From: Streptomyces changanensis
GTDB lineage: Bacteria; Actinomycetota; Actinomycetes; Streptomycetales; Streptomycetaceae
NCBI RefSeq assembly: GCF_024600715.1
Contig: NZ_CP102332.1
Span: 992,001 to 1,056,000 of the forward strand
Length of the DNA: 64,000 nt
Reading direction: 5' to 3'
Shown in pieces: positions 11,606-20,815 of this stretch. The translations under genes were made by a program, and so were the position numbers. The notes under the pieces were generated by a model that saw only the letters and a list, made by a program, of their open reading frames with translations, was not told the DNA's origin and did no database searches. Position 1 is the stretch's first letter, and each line of letters begins with the position of its first letter.

Positions 11606-13753
11606 ATGCGACGGAGCAATCTCCCGGCGGAGCTCGACGGGTTCGTGGGCCGCGCGGCCGAACGGGCGGAACTCGACGGGCTGCTGGCACGGTTCCGGCT
11701 CGTCACGGTGGTGGGCGTGGGAGGTGTCGGCAAGTCGAGGCTGGCGCTGAGGGCCGCGCGCGCTGCGCAGAATCGCTACTGCGACGGGGCGTGGCTGGTG
11801 GAGCTGGCCCATCTGCGTGACCCGGGTCTGGTGGAGCACGCGGTGGTGGAGGCGCTGGGCCTGGCGGACGGGACGAGCAGGCCACCGCGGGAGGTGCTCG
11901 CCGACCACCTGGCCGATCGGCGGCTGCTGCTGGTCCTGGACGGCTTCGAGCACCTGGTGGACGTGTGCGCGGAGCTGGTGCGGCGGCTGCTGCGGAGCGC
12001 GCCGGGGCTGGTCGTGCTGGCGGCCGGCCGGCGGCCGCTGCGGCTGCACGGCGAGGCGGTGCTGCCGCTGGCGCCGATGTCGGACGAGGACGCCGTGCGG
12101 CTGTTCACGGAGCGGGCGGTGGCGGCGTGGCCCGCGTTCGGCTCCGAGGCCGGCGCTCCGGTGCGGGAGCTGTGCCGGCGGCTGGACGGGATCCCGCTGG
12201 CGCTGGAGCTGGCCGCGGGGCGGTTGCCGTCGCTGACGGTGGAGCAGGTGCTGCACCGGTTGGACGACCGGTTCCGGCTGCTGACCGGCGGGACGCGGGG
12301 GGCGCCGGCGCGGCACCAGACGCTGCGGACGGCGATCGGGTGGAGCCACGAGCTGTGCACGCCGCAGGAGCGGCTGCTGTGGGCGCGGCTGTCGGTGTTC
12401 GCCGGGCCCTTCGACCTGGAGGCGGCGGAGTACGTGTGCGGCGGGCCCGACCTGCCCGCGGACCGGGTGCTGGACGTACTGGGCGAGCTGGTGGCCCAGT
12501 CGGTGGTGGCGCGGGAGGCGGACCCGGCGGGGCCGCGCTTCCGCGTGCTGGACACGGTCGCGGCGTACGGGGCGGAGTGGCTGGAGGCGCTGGGGGACGC
12601 GCACCGGGTGCGGCGGCGACACCGGGACTGGTACATGGGGCTGGCCACGTGGTGCGAGCTGGACTGGTTCGGCCCCCGGCAGGCGGAGGTCGCGGCGTGC
12701 GCGGAGAGCGCGCTGCCGAACCTGCGGGTGGCGTTGGAGGTGTGCCTGGAGACACCGGGCGAGGCGCACCTGGCGCAGCACCTGGCGGGCACGCTCTGGT
12801 TCTACTGGGTGGGATGCGGGCGGCTCGCGGAGGGGCGGCACTGGCTGGACCGGTCGCTGTCGCCGGCCTCGGACCACGAGGAGGCGCGGCTGAAGGCGCT
12901 GCGGGTGCTGGGGTACGTGGCGATCCTGCAGGGGGACCAGACGGCGGCGCTGCGGGCGCTGCACGAGTGCGGCGAGCGGGCCGCGCTCAGCGGCAACGCG
13001 CTGGCCGCGGCGTACACGACGCACCGCACGGGATGCCTGGCGCTGCTGTCGGACGACATGCCGCGCGCCGAGGAGCTGCTGGGCCGGGCGCTGGGGGCGT
13101 ACCGCGAGCTCGGGGAGCTGAACAGCCAAGTGCTGATGGGGCAGGTGGAGCTGGCGATCACCCGGGTGTTCCAGGGGGACCTGGAGTCGGCCGTCGCCCT
13201 GTGCGAGGACGTGCGGGAGGTGTGCGAGGAGCGCGGCGAGCGGTGGACGCGGGCGTACGCGCTGTACGTGCTGGCGTACGCGGCGTGGACGCGCGGCGAC
13301 CACGTGGCGGCGCGGGGGCTGCTCGACGAGTGCGTGGCGATCGACCACGCCTTCCACGACCTGGTGGGGCTGGTCCTGGCGGTGGAGCTGCTGGCGCTGG
13401 TGACGGCGAGCGAGGGCGATCCGGCGGAGGCCGCAATGCTCCAGGGGGCGGCCGGCGCGATGTGGGAGAAGGTGGGGCCGCCGCTGTTCGGTTCGGCGTA
13501 CTTCAGCGCCCCGCGGACCCTGTGCGAGCAGCGGGCCGTCGAGGCGCTGGGCGCGGAGCGCTTCGCGGGGCATCTGGCGGAGGGCGGGCGGCTGTCGCTC
13601 GACGAGGCGGTGGCGCGGGCGCTGGCCGGGCGGGGACGGCGCGGGGCCGGGGAGCCGGTGGGAGGGCGGGCCCGGCGCGGCGGCCGGTGGGTTCCGGGCA
13701 TGCGGAAGCCCGCCGGCTCCCCCACCCGGAAGGGCGGGGAGACGGCGGGCTGA
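11606..13753 (+). CDS. AfsR-type STAND ATPase regulator lacking a DNA-binding domain
   Basis: A 715-residue protein of the STAND (NB-ARC) class. The opening SNLPAELDGFVGR is the usual AfsR/LuxR-STAND beginning. Walker A GVGGVGKS lies at 37-44, LLLVLDGFEHLVD is Walker B and DGIPLALELAAGRL is the GxP motif. The C-terminal half is an alpha-helical TPR-like array. The usual partners, an N-terminal SARP domain or a C-terminal LuxR helix-turn-helix, are both absent: the protein ends in a basic, low-complexity tail after the ALSLDEA-type segment where many relatives continue into the helix-turn-helix. The ATG has no clear ribosome site, so it may be leaderless. What it regulates is unknown. Confidence 0.85.
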   Translation: MRRSNLPAELDGFVGRAAERAELDGLLARFRLVTVVGVGGVGKSRLALRAARAAQNRYCDGAWLVELAHLRDPGLVEHAVVEALGLADGTSRPPREVLADHLADRRLLLVLDGFEHLVDVCAELVRRLLRSAPGLVVLAAGRRPLRLHGEAVLPLAPMSDEDAVRLFTERAVAAWPAFGSEAGAPVRELCRRLDGIPLALELAAGRLPSLTVEQVLHRLDDRFRLLTGGTRGAPARHQTLRTAIGWSHELCTPQERLLWARLSVFAGPFDLEAAEYVCGGPDLPADRVLDVLGELVAQSVVAREADPAGPRFRVLDTVAAYGAEWLEALGDAHRVRRRHRDWYMGLATWCELDWFGPRQAEVAACAESALPNLRVALEVCLETPGEAHLAQHLAGTLWFYWVGCGRLAEGRHWLDRSLSPASDHEEARLKALRVLGYVAILQGDQTAALRALHECGERAALSGNALAAAYTTHRTGCLALLSDDMPRAEELLGRALGAYRELGELNSQVLMGQVELAITRVFQGDLESAVALCEDVREVCEERGERWTRAYALYVLAYAAWTRGDHVAARGLLDECVAIDHAFHDLVGLVLAVELLALVTASEGDPAEAAMLQGAAGAMWEKVGPPLFGSAYFSAPRTLCEQRAVEALGAERFAGHLAEGGRLSLDEAVARALAGRGRRGAGEPVGGRARRGGRWVPGMRKPAGSPTRKGGETAG
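13707..13751 (+). terminator. long hairpin overlapping the end of the STAND ATPase gene
   Basis: A 9-bp outer stem (13707-13715 with 13743-13751) plus a 6-bp inner stem (13717-13722 with 13736-13741), separated by a single G-A mismatch, forms a strong terminator. It lies inside the last 15 codons of the CDS, whose stop TGA shares its T with the hairpin base. It would serve both this gene and the convergent rpsD. Confidence 0.7.
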
Positions 13754-13785
13754 TACCGCTGCGGTGGAGTGGTACCGCGCCCGGG

Positions 13786-14400
13786 TCAGCGGGCGTAGTA
13801 CTCGACGACCAGCTGCTCGTCGCAGATGACCGGGATCTCCTTGCGGTTCGGCTCGCGGTCGAGGCGGAAGGCGAGGGCCTTCAGGTTGACCTGCAGGTAG
13901 CGCGGGATCTCACCGTCGGGGGCGAAGCCACCCTCACGGGAGACCTGGAACAGCGTCTTGCTGCGCGAGCGCTCGCGGACCATCACGACGTCGTCAGGGC
14001 GGACGCGGAAGGACGGCTTGTCGACCTTGCCGCCGTTGACCTCGATGTGGCCGTGGACGACCATCTGGCGGGCCTGGTAGATGGTGCGGGCGATGCCCGA
14101 ACGCAGGACCAGGGCGTCGAGACGGCGCTCGAGCTCGACGACCAGCGCCTCGCCCGTCTTGCCCTCGGCCTTCTTGGCGCGGTCGTAGGCGCGGGCCATC
14201 TGGCGCTCGCTGATGTCGTACTGGGCGCGCAGACGCTGCTTCTCCAGCAGACGGACCTTGTAGTCCGAGTTCTGCTTGCGGCCCCGGCCGTGCTCACCCG
14301 GCGGGTACGGGCGGGCCTCGAAGTACTTGACGGCCTTCGGCGTCAGGGCGATGCCGAGCGCACGGGACTTCTTGACCTTGGGACGCGACTGGTTAGGCAC
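13786..14400 (-). CDS. rpsD: 30S ribosomal protein S4
   Basis: A 204-residue primary 16S rRNA-binding protein, full length. It begins with [19 protein letters not shown] and contains the S4 RNA-binding fold with [20 protein letters not shown] and [17 protein letters not shown]. The N-terminal zinc-finger cysteines of some S4 proteins are absent, so this is the Cys-minus form. The start is GTG with a GGAG 5 nt upstream. Here S4 is encoded alone rather than in the alpha operon, as in other streptomycetes. It diverges from the iron-box-controlled DUF2470 gene with only 56 bp between. Confidence 0.97.
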   Translation of the reverse strand: MPNQSRPKVKKSRALGIALTPKAVKYFEARPYPPGEHGRGRKQNSDYKVRLLEKQRLRAQYDISERQMARAYDRAKKAEGKTGEALVVELERRLDALVLRSGIARTIYQARQMVVHGHIEVNGGKVDKPSFRVRPDDVVMVRERSRSKTLFQVSREGGFAPDGEIPRYLQVNLKALAFRLDREPNRKEIPVICDEQLVVEYYAR

Positions 14401-14423
14401 GTTCTCCAGACCTCCGAAATAGG

Positions 14424-14442
14424 TTAGGTTAGGCTCACCTTA
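14424..14442 (+). promoter_or_regulatory. candidate DmdR1/IdeR iron box
   Basis: The 19-base site TTAGGTTAGGCTCACCTTA matches the DtxR/IdeR/DmdR1 operator consensus (TTAGGTTAGSCTAACCTAA) at about 17 of 19 positions. It lies 15 nt before the DUF2470 start codon and 24 nt before the divergent rpsD start. From the known behaviour of this regulator family, iron-loaded repressor would sit here and shut off the downstream gene, with release under iron limitation. The site is seen; its occupancy is inferred. Confidence 0.8.
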
Positions 14443-14456
14443 CTCAAGGAGATCGC

Positions 14457-15299
14457 ATGTCTCGCCCTGGGAACACCACGCGCATCACAGACAGCAGCAC
14501 AAAGAACGATGCCTCTCAGAAGGGCATCGATGTGACGGAGGTCCGATCAGCTCATGGTCAGCCGCGTCCCAGCGGGCTTGAGATCGCCCGGATGCCGTCA
14601 GCAGCCGAGCGCACACGAACTCTCGTACAGGGTACATGCTCCGCGGTCATGCTGATCCCCGGGGCGACCGCACCCCTCCTCGACCAGCTCGCCCCCGACG
14701 CACGAGCCGTCGGCCCCGACGGGGAGATCCTGCTGCTGTACCCGGCCGACTCCCCCGCCGTGCGGGCCGCCACGCACGCGCAGGACGACGAGCTGCCCGC
14801 CGTGCTGGAGCTCACCGACGTGGCCCCCGTCGCCGTGCCCAACCGGGTCCGCGGCCGTGCCTGGGCCTCGGGCCGGCTCACGGTCCTGCCCGGTGTCGCC
14901 GCCGAGCCCGGCCACACGATGCTCCGCCTGGAGGTCGGCGACCTGTACGTCGACGACCTGTGGGGCGCCGACCCCGTCGACCCGCGGGAGTTCGCCCGGG
15001 CGGTCCCGGACCCGCTCCGCCACCACGAGACCGAACTGCTCCAGCACCTGGCCGCCGCCCACGACGGGCAGATGCTCACGCTCACCGCGCTGCTCGGTGA
15101 GCGCGCCGGCACCGGGCCCTCGGCCGTGCGCGGGGTGGTGCCGCTCGCCCTGGACCGGTTCGGCCTGCGGATCCGCTGCCGCGACGCCGACCGCCGCACC
15201 TTCGACGCGCGCTTCGACTTCCCCGAACCCGCCCGGGACGTGCACGGACTGCGGCGCGCCATGCACGCCCTCTTCGAGGCGGCGGCCCAGGAGGACTGA
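14457..15299 (+). CDS. DUF2470-domain protein, probably iron-regulated haem-related
   Basis: A 280-residue protein. After a hydrophilic N-terminal extension of about 45 residues comes the pattern PSAAERTRTLVQGTCSAVML, and the C-terminal 90 residues (from about ETELLQHLAAAHDGQ) resemble DUF2470, the domain found at the C-terminus of HugZ-type haem-degrading enzymes. The ATG at 14457 has AAGGAG 5 nt upstream and was chosen for that reason; an ATG at 14592 would remove the extension and match the start of relatives. An iron box precedes it, so a role in haem or iron handling is a reasonable inference, but no catalytic residues are recognised. Confidence 0.82.
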   Translation: MSRPGNTTRITDSSTKNDASQKGIDVTEVRSAHGQPRPSGLEIARMPSAAERTRTLVQGTCSAVMLIPGATAPLLDQLAPDARAVGPDGEILLLYPADSPAVRAATHAQDDELPAVLELTDVAPVAVPNRVRGRAWASGRLTVLPGVAAEPGHTMLRLEVGDLYVDDLWGADPVDPREFARAVPDPLRHHETELLQHLAAAHDGQMLTLTALLGERAGTGPSAVRGVVPLALDRFGLRIRCRDADRRTFDARFDFPEPARDVHGLRRAMHALFEAAAQED

Positions 15300-15331
15300 G
15301 CGGGGCGGGCGTCCCCGGAGGGCTGGGCCCG

Positions 15332-15391
15332 CCGGGTGCTTCAGGAGGGCCGGGCAACGCAGGAGGGCCGGGTGCTTCAGGAGGGCCGGGC
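15332..15391. repeat. 36-bp-period direct repeat (two copies of 24 bp)
   Basis: A 24-bp unit with the core GGGTGCTTCAGGAGGG occurs at 15332-15355 and 15368-15391 in the 164-bp gap between the convergent DUF2470 and rarA genes. Further partial GGAGGGC(C/T)GGG units flank both copies. It looks like a decayed intergenic tandem array; no coding role is seen. Confidence 0.7.
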
Positions 15392-15442
15392 CAGGGCCGA
15401 GCCGCCTTCGGCAGACGGCGGCCGGCCCGGAAGGACGGCGCC

Positions 15443-15466
15443 GGACCAGGACCAGGACCAGGACTA
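15443..15466. repeat. hexamer tandem repeat overlapping rarA stop codon
   Basis: Four tandem copies of the hexamer GGACCA, the last degenerate, end within the rarA stop codon region. Slippage here could change the rarA C-terminus. Confidence 0.6.
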
Positions 15467-16834
15467 GGACGGTGCCGGCCCCGACGCGTCGCCGCGCAGG
15501 CGCCCGCGCACCTTCTCCACCACGTCCGCGTACCGCGCCTCGGCGCCGTACCGCGTGGGGCGGTAGTACTGCCGGCCCTGGACGGTGTCCGGGGCGTACT
15601 GCTGGGCGGCGATGCCGCCGGGGACGTCGTGCGGGTAGACGTACCCCTGGGCGTGCCCCAGCTTGGCCGCGCCCTTGTAGTGGCCGTCGCGCAGGTGGGA
15701 CGGCACCGGACCGGCCAGCCCGGCCCGGACGTCCGCCTGGGCCGCCTGGATGGCGAGCGTCGCCGCGTTCGACTTGGGGGCGAGGGCGAGCGCGATGGTG
15801 GCGTGGCTGAGCGTCAGCGCGGCCTCCGGGAATCCGATCATCGCCACCGCCTGGGCCGCCGCCACCGCCGTGGGCAGGGCGGTCGGGTCGGCGAGGCCGA
15901 TGTCCTCGCTCGCGGAGATCATCAGCCGGCGGGCGATGAACCGCGGGTCCTCCCCCGCCTCGATCATCCGGGCCAGGTAGTGCAGCGCCGCGTCCACGTC
16001 CGAGCCGCGGATCGACTTGATCAGGGCGCTCGCCACGTCGTAGTGCTGGTCGCCGTCCCGGTCGTACGCCACGGCGGCGCGGTCGACGGTCTCCTCCAGC
16101 GTCGCCAGGGTGATCTGCGGCTCGCCCTTCGCGAGGGCCGCGCCGGCCGCGGCCTCCAGCGCCGTCAGCGCGCGTCGGGCGTCGCCGCCCGCGATGCGCA
16201 GCAGGTGCGCCTCGGCGTCCTCGGGGAGCGTGACGGCCCGGCCCAGGCCCCGCTCCTCGGTGAGCGCGCGCGCCAGCAGCCCGCGCAGGTCGTCGTCGGT
16301 GAGCGGCTCCAGGGTGAGCAGCAGGGAGCGGGAGAGCAGCGGGGAGATCACCGAGAAGTACGGGTTCTCCGTCGTCGCCGCGATGAGCGTGACCCAGCGG
16401 TTCTCCACGGCCGGCAGCAGCGAGTCCTGCTGCGCCTTGCTGAACCGGTGGATCTCGTCGAGGAACAGCACGGTCTCCTTGCCGAAGCCGCCCGCCGCGC
16501 GGCGGGCCCCCTCGATGACCGCGCGGACCTCCTTGACCCCGGCGGTGATCGCGGAGAGCTCCACGAACCGCTTGTTGGTGGCCTTGGACACCACGTAGGC
16601 GAGGGTGGTCTTGCCGATGCCGGGCGGTCCCCACAGGATCACGGAGGAGGCGCCGGCCGGGCCGCCCGCGCCGTCCCCGACGAGCCGGCGCAGCGGCGAT
16701 CCCGGCTTCAGCAGGTGCCGCTGGCCGACGACCTCGTCCAGGGTGCGCGGGCGCATCCGGACCGCCAGCGGGGTGCTGGACGGGTCCTTCTCCTGGCGGT
16801 CCTCGGCTGCGGCGGTAAAGAGGTCGGGCTCCAC
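15464..16834 (-). CDS. rarA: replication-associated recombination ATPase RarA (MgsA)
   Basis: A 456-residue AAA+ clamp-loader-like ATPase acting at stalled replication forks. Walker A GPPGIGKT is at 69-76, Walker B FLDEIH at about 124-129, a sensor-1 ATTEN motif follows, and the C-terminal MgsA oligomerisation domain contains SEDIGLADP and [15 protein letters not shown]. The GTG at 16834 gives the family-typical N-terminus [17 protein letters not shown]; an in-frame GTG eight codons earlier is less likely. It is followed by a repeat-rich gap and convergent to the DUF2470 gene. Confidence 0.94.
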   Translation of the reverse strand: MEPDLFTAAAEDRQEKDPSSTPLAVRMRPRTLDEVVGQRHLLKPGSPLRRLVGDGAGGPAGASSVILWGPPGIGKTTLAYVVSKATNKRFVELSAITAGVKEVRAVIEGARRAAGGFGKETVLFLDEIHRFSKAQQDSLLPAVENRWVTLIAATTENPYFSVISPLLSRSLLLTLEPLTDDDLRGLLARALTEERGLGRAVTLPEDAEAHLLRIAGGDARRALTALEAAAGAALAKGEPQITLATLEETVDRAAVAYDRDGDQHYDVASALIKSIRGSDVDAALHYLARMIEAGEDPRFIARRLMISASEDIGLADPTALPTAVAAAQAVAMIGFPEAALTLSHATIALALAPKSNAATLAIQAAQADVRAGLAGPVPSHLRDGHYKGAAKLGHAQGYVYPHDVPGGIAAQQYAPDTVQGRQYYRPTRYGAEARYADVVEKVRGRLRGDASGPAPS

Positions 16835-16885
16835 GACGTGAAGCCTATGCCAGCCCACTGACAGGCCCCCGGGGGCCCGTGCCCG

Positions 16886-17506
16886 TCAGCGGGTCCAGAA
16901 GTCCCAGAAGCGCGTCAGGATGAGCATGCCGATGATCCCGATGTGCACGACCGGCAGCACCCAGGTGAACTCGTCGAGGAACCGGCGCAGCCAGACGGGC
17001 GCGGGCAGGACGCCGTTGCGGACGTTGTGCGAGGTCACGTACCAGAACATGACGATGGTCGCGACCCAGGCGAGGCAGCACCACAGGCACAGGGCGTTGA
17101 TGGCGTACAGGGACTGCGCCGTCAGCCAGGCGCAGAAGACGACGCCGAAGAGGGTGCCGGCGTTCAGGCCGAGCCAGTACCAGCGGCGGTAGCGGGCGCC
17201 CGCGAGGAGGCCGACGCCGATCGCGACCACCATGCCGTACGTGACGAGGCCGAGCATCGGGTTGGGGAAGCCGAAGACCGAGGCCTGCTCGCTCTTCATG
17301 ATGCTGCCGCAGGCCAGCACCGGGTTGAAGCTGCACCCGGGGACGAAGGTGGGGTCCTCGAGGATCTTGAACTTGTCGAGGGTGATCACCCACGCGGCGA
17401 GCAGCCCGGCCGCGCCGGTGACGACCAGCATCCAGGCGAACGCCCGACCCGCACCGAGGGAGCGGGAGTCCGGGGACCTCTCGTCAACCGCCGCTTTCGT
17501 CGTCAT
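16886..17506 (-). CDS. vitamin K epoxide reductase (VKOR) family membrane protein
   Basis: A 206-residue protein with about five membrane helices. The redox motif CLWC occurs in ALCLWCCLAW near residue 145, and a second cysteine pair (PGCSFNPVLACG) lies in the first outer loop, the arrangement by which bacterial VKOR homologs reoxidise DsbA-like thiol oxidases using menaquinone. Family assignment is firm; the partner oxidase is not adjacent. The gene lies between hisS (terminator between them) and rarA and is transcribed in the same direction. The start is ATG. Confidence 0.9.
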   Translation of the reverse strand: MTTKAAVDERSPDSRSLGAGRAFAWMLVVTGAAGLLAAWVITLDKFKILEDPTFVPGCSFNPVLACGSIMKSEQASVFGFPNPMLGLVTYGMVVAIGVGLLAGARYRRWYWLGLNAGTLFGVVFCAWLTAQSLYAINALCLWCCLAWVATIVMFWYVTSHNVRNGVLPAPVWLRRFLDEFTWVLPVVHIGIIGMLILTRFWDFWTR

Positions 17507-17605
17507 ACCAGCCGTTCCGTCAGTAGGGGGGTGGGGTGGTGCGCCCTGCTCAGGCAGTGGTCATTGTGCCGGACGGGGGCACCCTTCCGCCGTTCGATGG
17601 ACATA

Positions 17606-17644
17606 AGGAGGGCGGGGCACCCGCGTGCGGTGCCCCGCCCTCCT
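17606..17644 (-). terminator. 16-bp perfect hairpin terminator after hisS
   Basis: Bases 17606-17621 pair perfectly with 17629-17644 around a 7-nt loop, 77 nt past the hisS stop and before the VKOR gene on the same strand. Confidence 0.85.
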
Positions 17645-17720
17645 CGTGTCCCGCGGCCCGGTCGGGGCCACGTCGGCCTGTGGGGCCGTGCCCGCCCGGC
17701 CGGGCCACACGTCCGCGGTG

Positions 17721-18983
17721 TCAGGCCGTCCTGTCCCGCAGCGTGGTCACGACCGCGTCCAGCGCCACCGGCTCCTGCTCGCCGGTCTCCATGTCCTTGA
17801 GCTGGACGACGCCGTCGGCGAGGTCGCGCTCACCCGCGACGAGCGCGTACCGCGCGCCCGAGCGGTTCGCCGCCTTCATGCCCGCCTTCATGCTCTTGCC
17901 GCCGTAGGCCATGTCCGTGGCGACACCGGCCTTGCGCAGCTGCGTGACCAGTCCGAACAGGCGCCGCTTGGCGTCCTCGCCCACCGCCACGGCGAAGACG
18001 TCCGTCGCCGCCGGGACGTCGAGCGTGACGCCCTCCGCCTCCAGGGCGAGGACCGTGCGGTCGACGCCGAGGGCCCAGCCGACGGACGGCAGCGCCGGGC
18101 CGCCGATCATCTCGGACAGACCGTCGTACCGGCCGCCGCCCCCCACCGCGGACTGCGCGCCGAGCCCGTCGTGGACGAACTCGAAGGTGGTGCGGGTGTA
18201 GTAGTCGAGCCCGCGCACCAGCCGCTCGTCGTCCTCGAAGGCGACGCCCGCCGCGGTCAGCAGCTCGCGCACCTCCTGGTGGTACGCCTTGCACGCCTCG
18301 CAGAGGTGGTCGCGCAGCAGCGGCGCGCCGACCAGCTGCGCCTGGACGTCCTTGCGCTTGTCGTCGAGGACCCGCAGCGGGTTGATCTCGATGCGGCGGC
18401 GGGTGTCCTCGTCGAGGTCCAGGCCGCGCAGGAAGCCCTGGAGCGCCTCGCGGTAGACGGGACGGCACTCCCGGTCGCCCAGCGAGTTCAACAGGATGCG
18501 GAAGTTCCGCAGGCCGAGCGAGCGGTACGCCTGGTCGGCGAGGATGATCAGCTCGGCGTCCAGCGCCGGGTCCTCGGCGCCGATCGCCTCGGCGCCGACC
18601 TGCGAGAAGTGGCGGTAGCGGCCCTTCTGCGGGCGCTCGTAGCGGTAGTACGAACCGGAGTACCAGAGCTTGACGGGGAGGTTGCCGGCCTTGTGGAGGC
18701 TGGCCTCCAGTGCGGCGCGCAGGACGGAGGCGGTGCCTTCGGGGCGCAGGGCGAGGCGGTCGCCGCCCTTGGTCTCGAAGGCGTACATCTCCTTGCTCAC
18801 GATGTCGGTGGACTCGCCGACACCGCGCGCGAACAACTCGACGTTCTCGAAGCCGGGCGTCTCGACGTAGCCGTAGCCGGAGGAGCGCAGCGGAGCGGCG
18901 ATCGCCTCACGGACGGCCAGGTACGTCGCCGAGACGGGCGGCAGCAGGTCGTAGGTGCCCTTGGGGGCCTGGAAAGTACTCAC
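17721..18983 (-). CDS. hisS: histidyl-tRNA synthetase
   Basis: A 420-residue class II synthetase. Motif 1 lies near [13 protein letters not shown], motif 2 in [20 protein letters not shown], the histidine-A motif is [13 protein letters not shown], and motif 3 is in [11 protein letters not shown]-terminal anticodon-binding domain follows. The GTG at 18983 begins the family-typical [15 protein letters not shown]. The gene follows the metallo-hydrolase gene by 11 nt, so the two are probably co-transcribed. Confidence 0.97.
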   Translation of the reverse strand: MSTFQAPKGTYDLLPPVSATYLAVREAIAAPLRSSGYGYVETPGFENVELFARGVGESTDIVSKEMYAFETKGGDRLALRPEGTASVLRAALEASLHKAGNLPVKLWYSGSYYRYERPQKGRYRHFSQVGAEAIGAEDPALDAELIILADQAYRSLGLRNFRILLNSLGDRECRPVYREALQGFLRGLDLDEDTRRRIEINPLRVLDDKRKDVQAQLVGAPLLRDHLCEACKAYHQEVRELLTAAGVAFEDDERLVRGLDYYTRTTFEFVHDGLGAQSAVGGGGRYDGLSEMIGGPALPSVGWALGVDRTVLALEAEGVTLDVPAATDVFAVAVGEDAKRRLFGLVTQLRKAGVATDMAYGGKSMKAGMKAANRSGARYALVAGERDLADGVVQLKDMETGEQEPVALDAVVTTLRDRTA

Positions 18984-18994
18984 GGGGTCTCTCG

Positions 18995-19702
18995 TCACAT
19001 TCCTCGTCGGGGAGCCGGGGGGCTCCCTTGGCCGTCCGCCACCTGCCGCAGGTACGGGTTGGCGGCGCGCTCGCGGCCGATGGTCGTCTGGGGGCCGTGG
19101 CCGGACAGCACCACGGTCGAGTCGTCGAGCGGCAGGCACACACGGGCCAGCGACGCGAGCATCTCGTCCATGTCACCGCCGGGCAGGTCGGTGCGTCCGA
19201 TGGAGCCGGCGAAGAGCAGGTCGCCCGAGAAGAAGACCGGCGGGACGTCCGCGGCCTCGGGCATCCCGAAGGTCACCGACCCCTTGGTATGGCCGGGCGC
19301 GTGCGCGACCGTGAGCTCCAGTCCGGCCAGCTCCAGGCGGGCGCCGTCGGTGAGCTCGTGGACGTCGTCCGGCTCCCCCACGGTCAGCTCGCCCATGAGC
19401 GGCATGCCGATCGAGCGGCCGAGGGCCTTCTCGGGGTCGCTCATCATGTACCGGTCGGCCGGGTGGATCCACGCGGGCACGTCGTGGGCACCGCAGACGG
19501 GGACGACGGACGCGACGTGGTCGATGTGTCCGTGGGTGAGCACGACCGCCACGGGCTTGAGCCGATGCTTCTTCAGCGTCTCCTCGACGCCGGCGGCCGC
19601 CCGGTGGCCGGGGTCGATGATCACGCACTCCTCGCCCGCGGCGGGGGCGACCAGGTAGCAGTTGGTCCCCCAGGCCCCGGCCGGGAACCCGGCAATAAGC
19701 AC
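18995..19702 (-). CDS. metallo-beta-lactamase-fold hydrolase (glyoxalase II-like)
   Basis: A 235-residue MBL-fold protein with the metal motif THGHIDH at 56-62, a further His in APGHTKGS and Asp in FFSGDLLF, and a C-terminal His in LSGHGPQT, so a full dinuclear site. It resembles the glyoxalase II-like hydrolases that sit beside hisS in actinobacteria. The substrate cannot be read from the sequence. The GTG start at 19702 gives an N-terminus aligned with the fold. Confidence 0.87.
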   Translation of the reverse strand: MLIAGFPAGAWGTNCYLVAPAAGEECVIIDPGHRAAAGVEETLKKHRLKPVAVVLTHGHIDHVASVVPVCGAHDVPAWIHPADRYMMSDPEKALGRSIGMPLMGELTVGEPDDVHELTDGARLELAGLELTVAHAPGHTKGSVTFGMPEAADVPPVFFSGDLLFAGSIGRTDLPGGDMDEMLASLARVCLPLDDSTVVLSGHGPQTTIGRERAANPYLRQVADGQGSPPAPRRGM

Positions 19703-19843
19703 GATCGTCCTCAGATAGTCGTCCGGCGGAAGAATGCAGCAGATCAGAGCCTACCGGCGCTGCTCTTTCCACAGCCAACCCGTATACCGTACGGGCACAC
19801 CAGCCCCGGACGGGACGGCGACGACGGAGGAGGAGAGGACCCG

Positions 19844-20638
19844 GTGGTCAGCAACGATCAGCGGCGGCGGCAGCTCGCGCGGGAGAAGTTCGAGCGGCAG
19901 CAGCGCCGCCGCGAGGAGTCGCGCAGGAAGGCGAAGCGGCGCAACACCGTCGTCGCCGCGGTGCTCGCCGTGGTGCTCGCGGCGGGCGGGGCGGTGTACG
20001 CCTCGGTCCAGCTGACCGGTGACGGCCGCGACGACGTGGACGCCGCTCCCGGCGCCGAGGCGAGCCCCACGCCGAGCGCGCCCTCGCCGTCGACGTCGCC
20101 GGAGCCGCCGATGTCGGTGGACACGAAGGCGGCCTACACCATGGCGCTCAGGACGAACCACGGCGACGTCACGGTCACGATGGACGCCGCGAAGACGCCG
20201 CGCACCGTGAACTCCTTCCGCCACCTCGCGGAGCGCGGGTACTTCGACGGCACGAAATGCCACCGGCTGACCACGCAGGGCATCTTCGTGCTCCAGTGCG
20301 GCGACCCCACGGGCGACGGCACGGGCGGCCCGGGCTACCACGTGCCCGACGAGAACCTCGCCTCCCTCGGCAAGCCCGGGGCGAACGGCAAGGTGACCTT
20401 CAAGGCCGGCACGGTCGCCATGGCCAACACCGGTACGCCGAACAGCGGCGGCAGCCAGTTCTTCCTCGTGTACCAGGACAGCGAACTTCCTCCGGCGTAC
20501 ACCCCGTTCGGCACGATGGACGCGGCCGGGCTGACGGCGGTCCGGGAGATCGCCGAGGGCGGTGCCGAGGGCGGCACCGGGGACGGTGCGCCGAAGAAGC
20601 CGGTCACGATCGAAAAGGCCACGGTCAGCAAGAGGTGA
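19844..20638 (+). CDS. membrane-anchored cyclophilin-type peptidyl-prolyl isomerase
   Basis: A 264-residue protein: an N-terminal strongly basic helix (residues 1-33, Gln/Arg/Lys-rich), one membrane helix (about 34-54), a Ser/Pro/Thr linker, and a cyclophilin domain from about residue 95. The domain has the core motif TGTPNSGGSQFFL with the conserved Gln and Phe. It probably acts on secreted proteins outside the membrane. The GTG start is preceded by GGAGGAGAGG. It diverges from the hisS cluster. Confidence 0.92.
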   Translation: MVSNDQRRRQLAREKFERQQRRREESRRKAKRRNTVVAAVLAVVLAAGGAVYASVQLTGDGRDDVDAAPGAEASPTPSAPSPSTSPEPPMSVDTKAAYTMALRTNHGDVTVTMDAAKTPRTVNSFRHLAERGYFDGTKCHRLTTQGIFVLQCGDPTGDGTGGPGYHVPDENLASLGKPGANGKVTFKAGTVAMANTGTPNSGGSQFFLVYQDSELPPAYTPFGTMDAAGLTAVREIAEGGAEGGTGDGAPKKPVTIEKATVSKR

Positions 20639-20764
20639 ACCGCTGGATTTCGGTCGCGCTGGGAGCGGACAGCCGGGCGGCCGGTCGCCTAGATTGGCGT
20701 TGTGCAGCGCGGACTGGATGCGCGCTGTGAGGGGCGGGCGAGGCCCGTCCGGGAAACTGTGGAC

Positions 20765-20799
20765 GATGCCCGGGGGGAAGACCCCCCTTCATCGGCATC
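20765..20799 (+). promoter_or_regulatory. leader hairpin in front of the DUF349 gene
   Basis: Six outer pairs (20765-20770 with 20794-20799) enclose six G-C pairs (20772-20777 with 20782-20787) with an AAGA loop, just 17 nt before the start codon and next to the GGAGG ribosome site. It could affect translation or be a leftover terminator of the preceding gene. Confidence 0.4.
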
Positions 20800-20815
20800 A
20801 TGTGGAGGAGGCGCT

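Noticed and set aside
11965..14427. Long Gly/Ala/Arg frame overlapping the STAND ATPase gene in another frame
   Set aside because: It is a low-complexity shadow frame. The ATPase frame has clear Walker motifs.
14457..14592. The 45-residue N-terminal extension of the DUF2470 protein as a signal peptide
   Set aside because: It is hydrophilic with no hydrophobic core. It may be a start misassignment.
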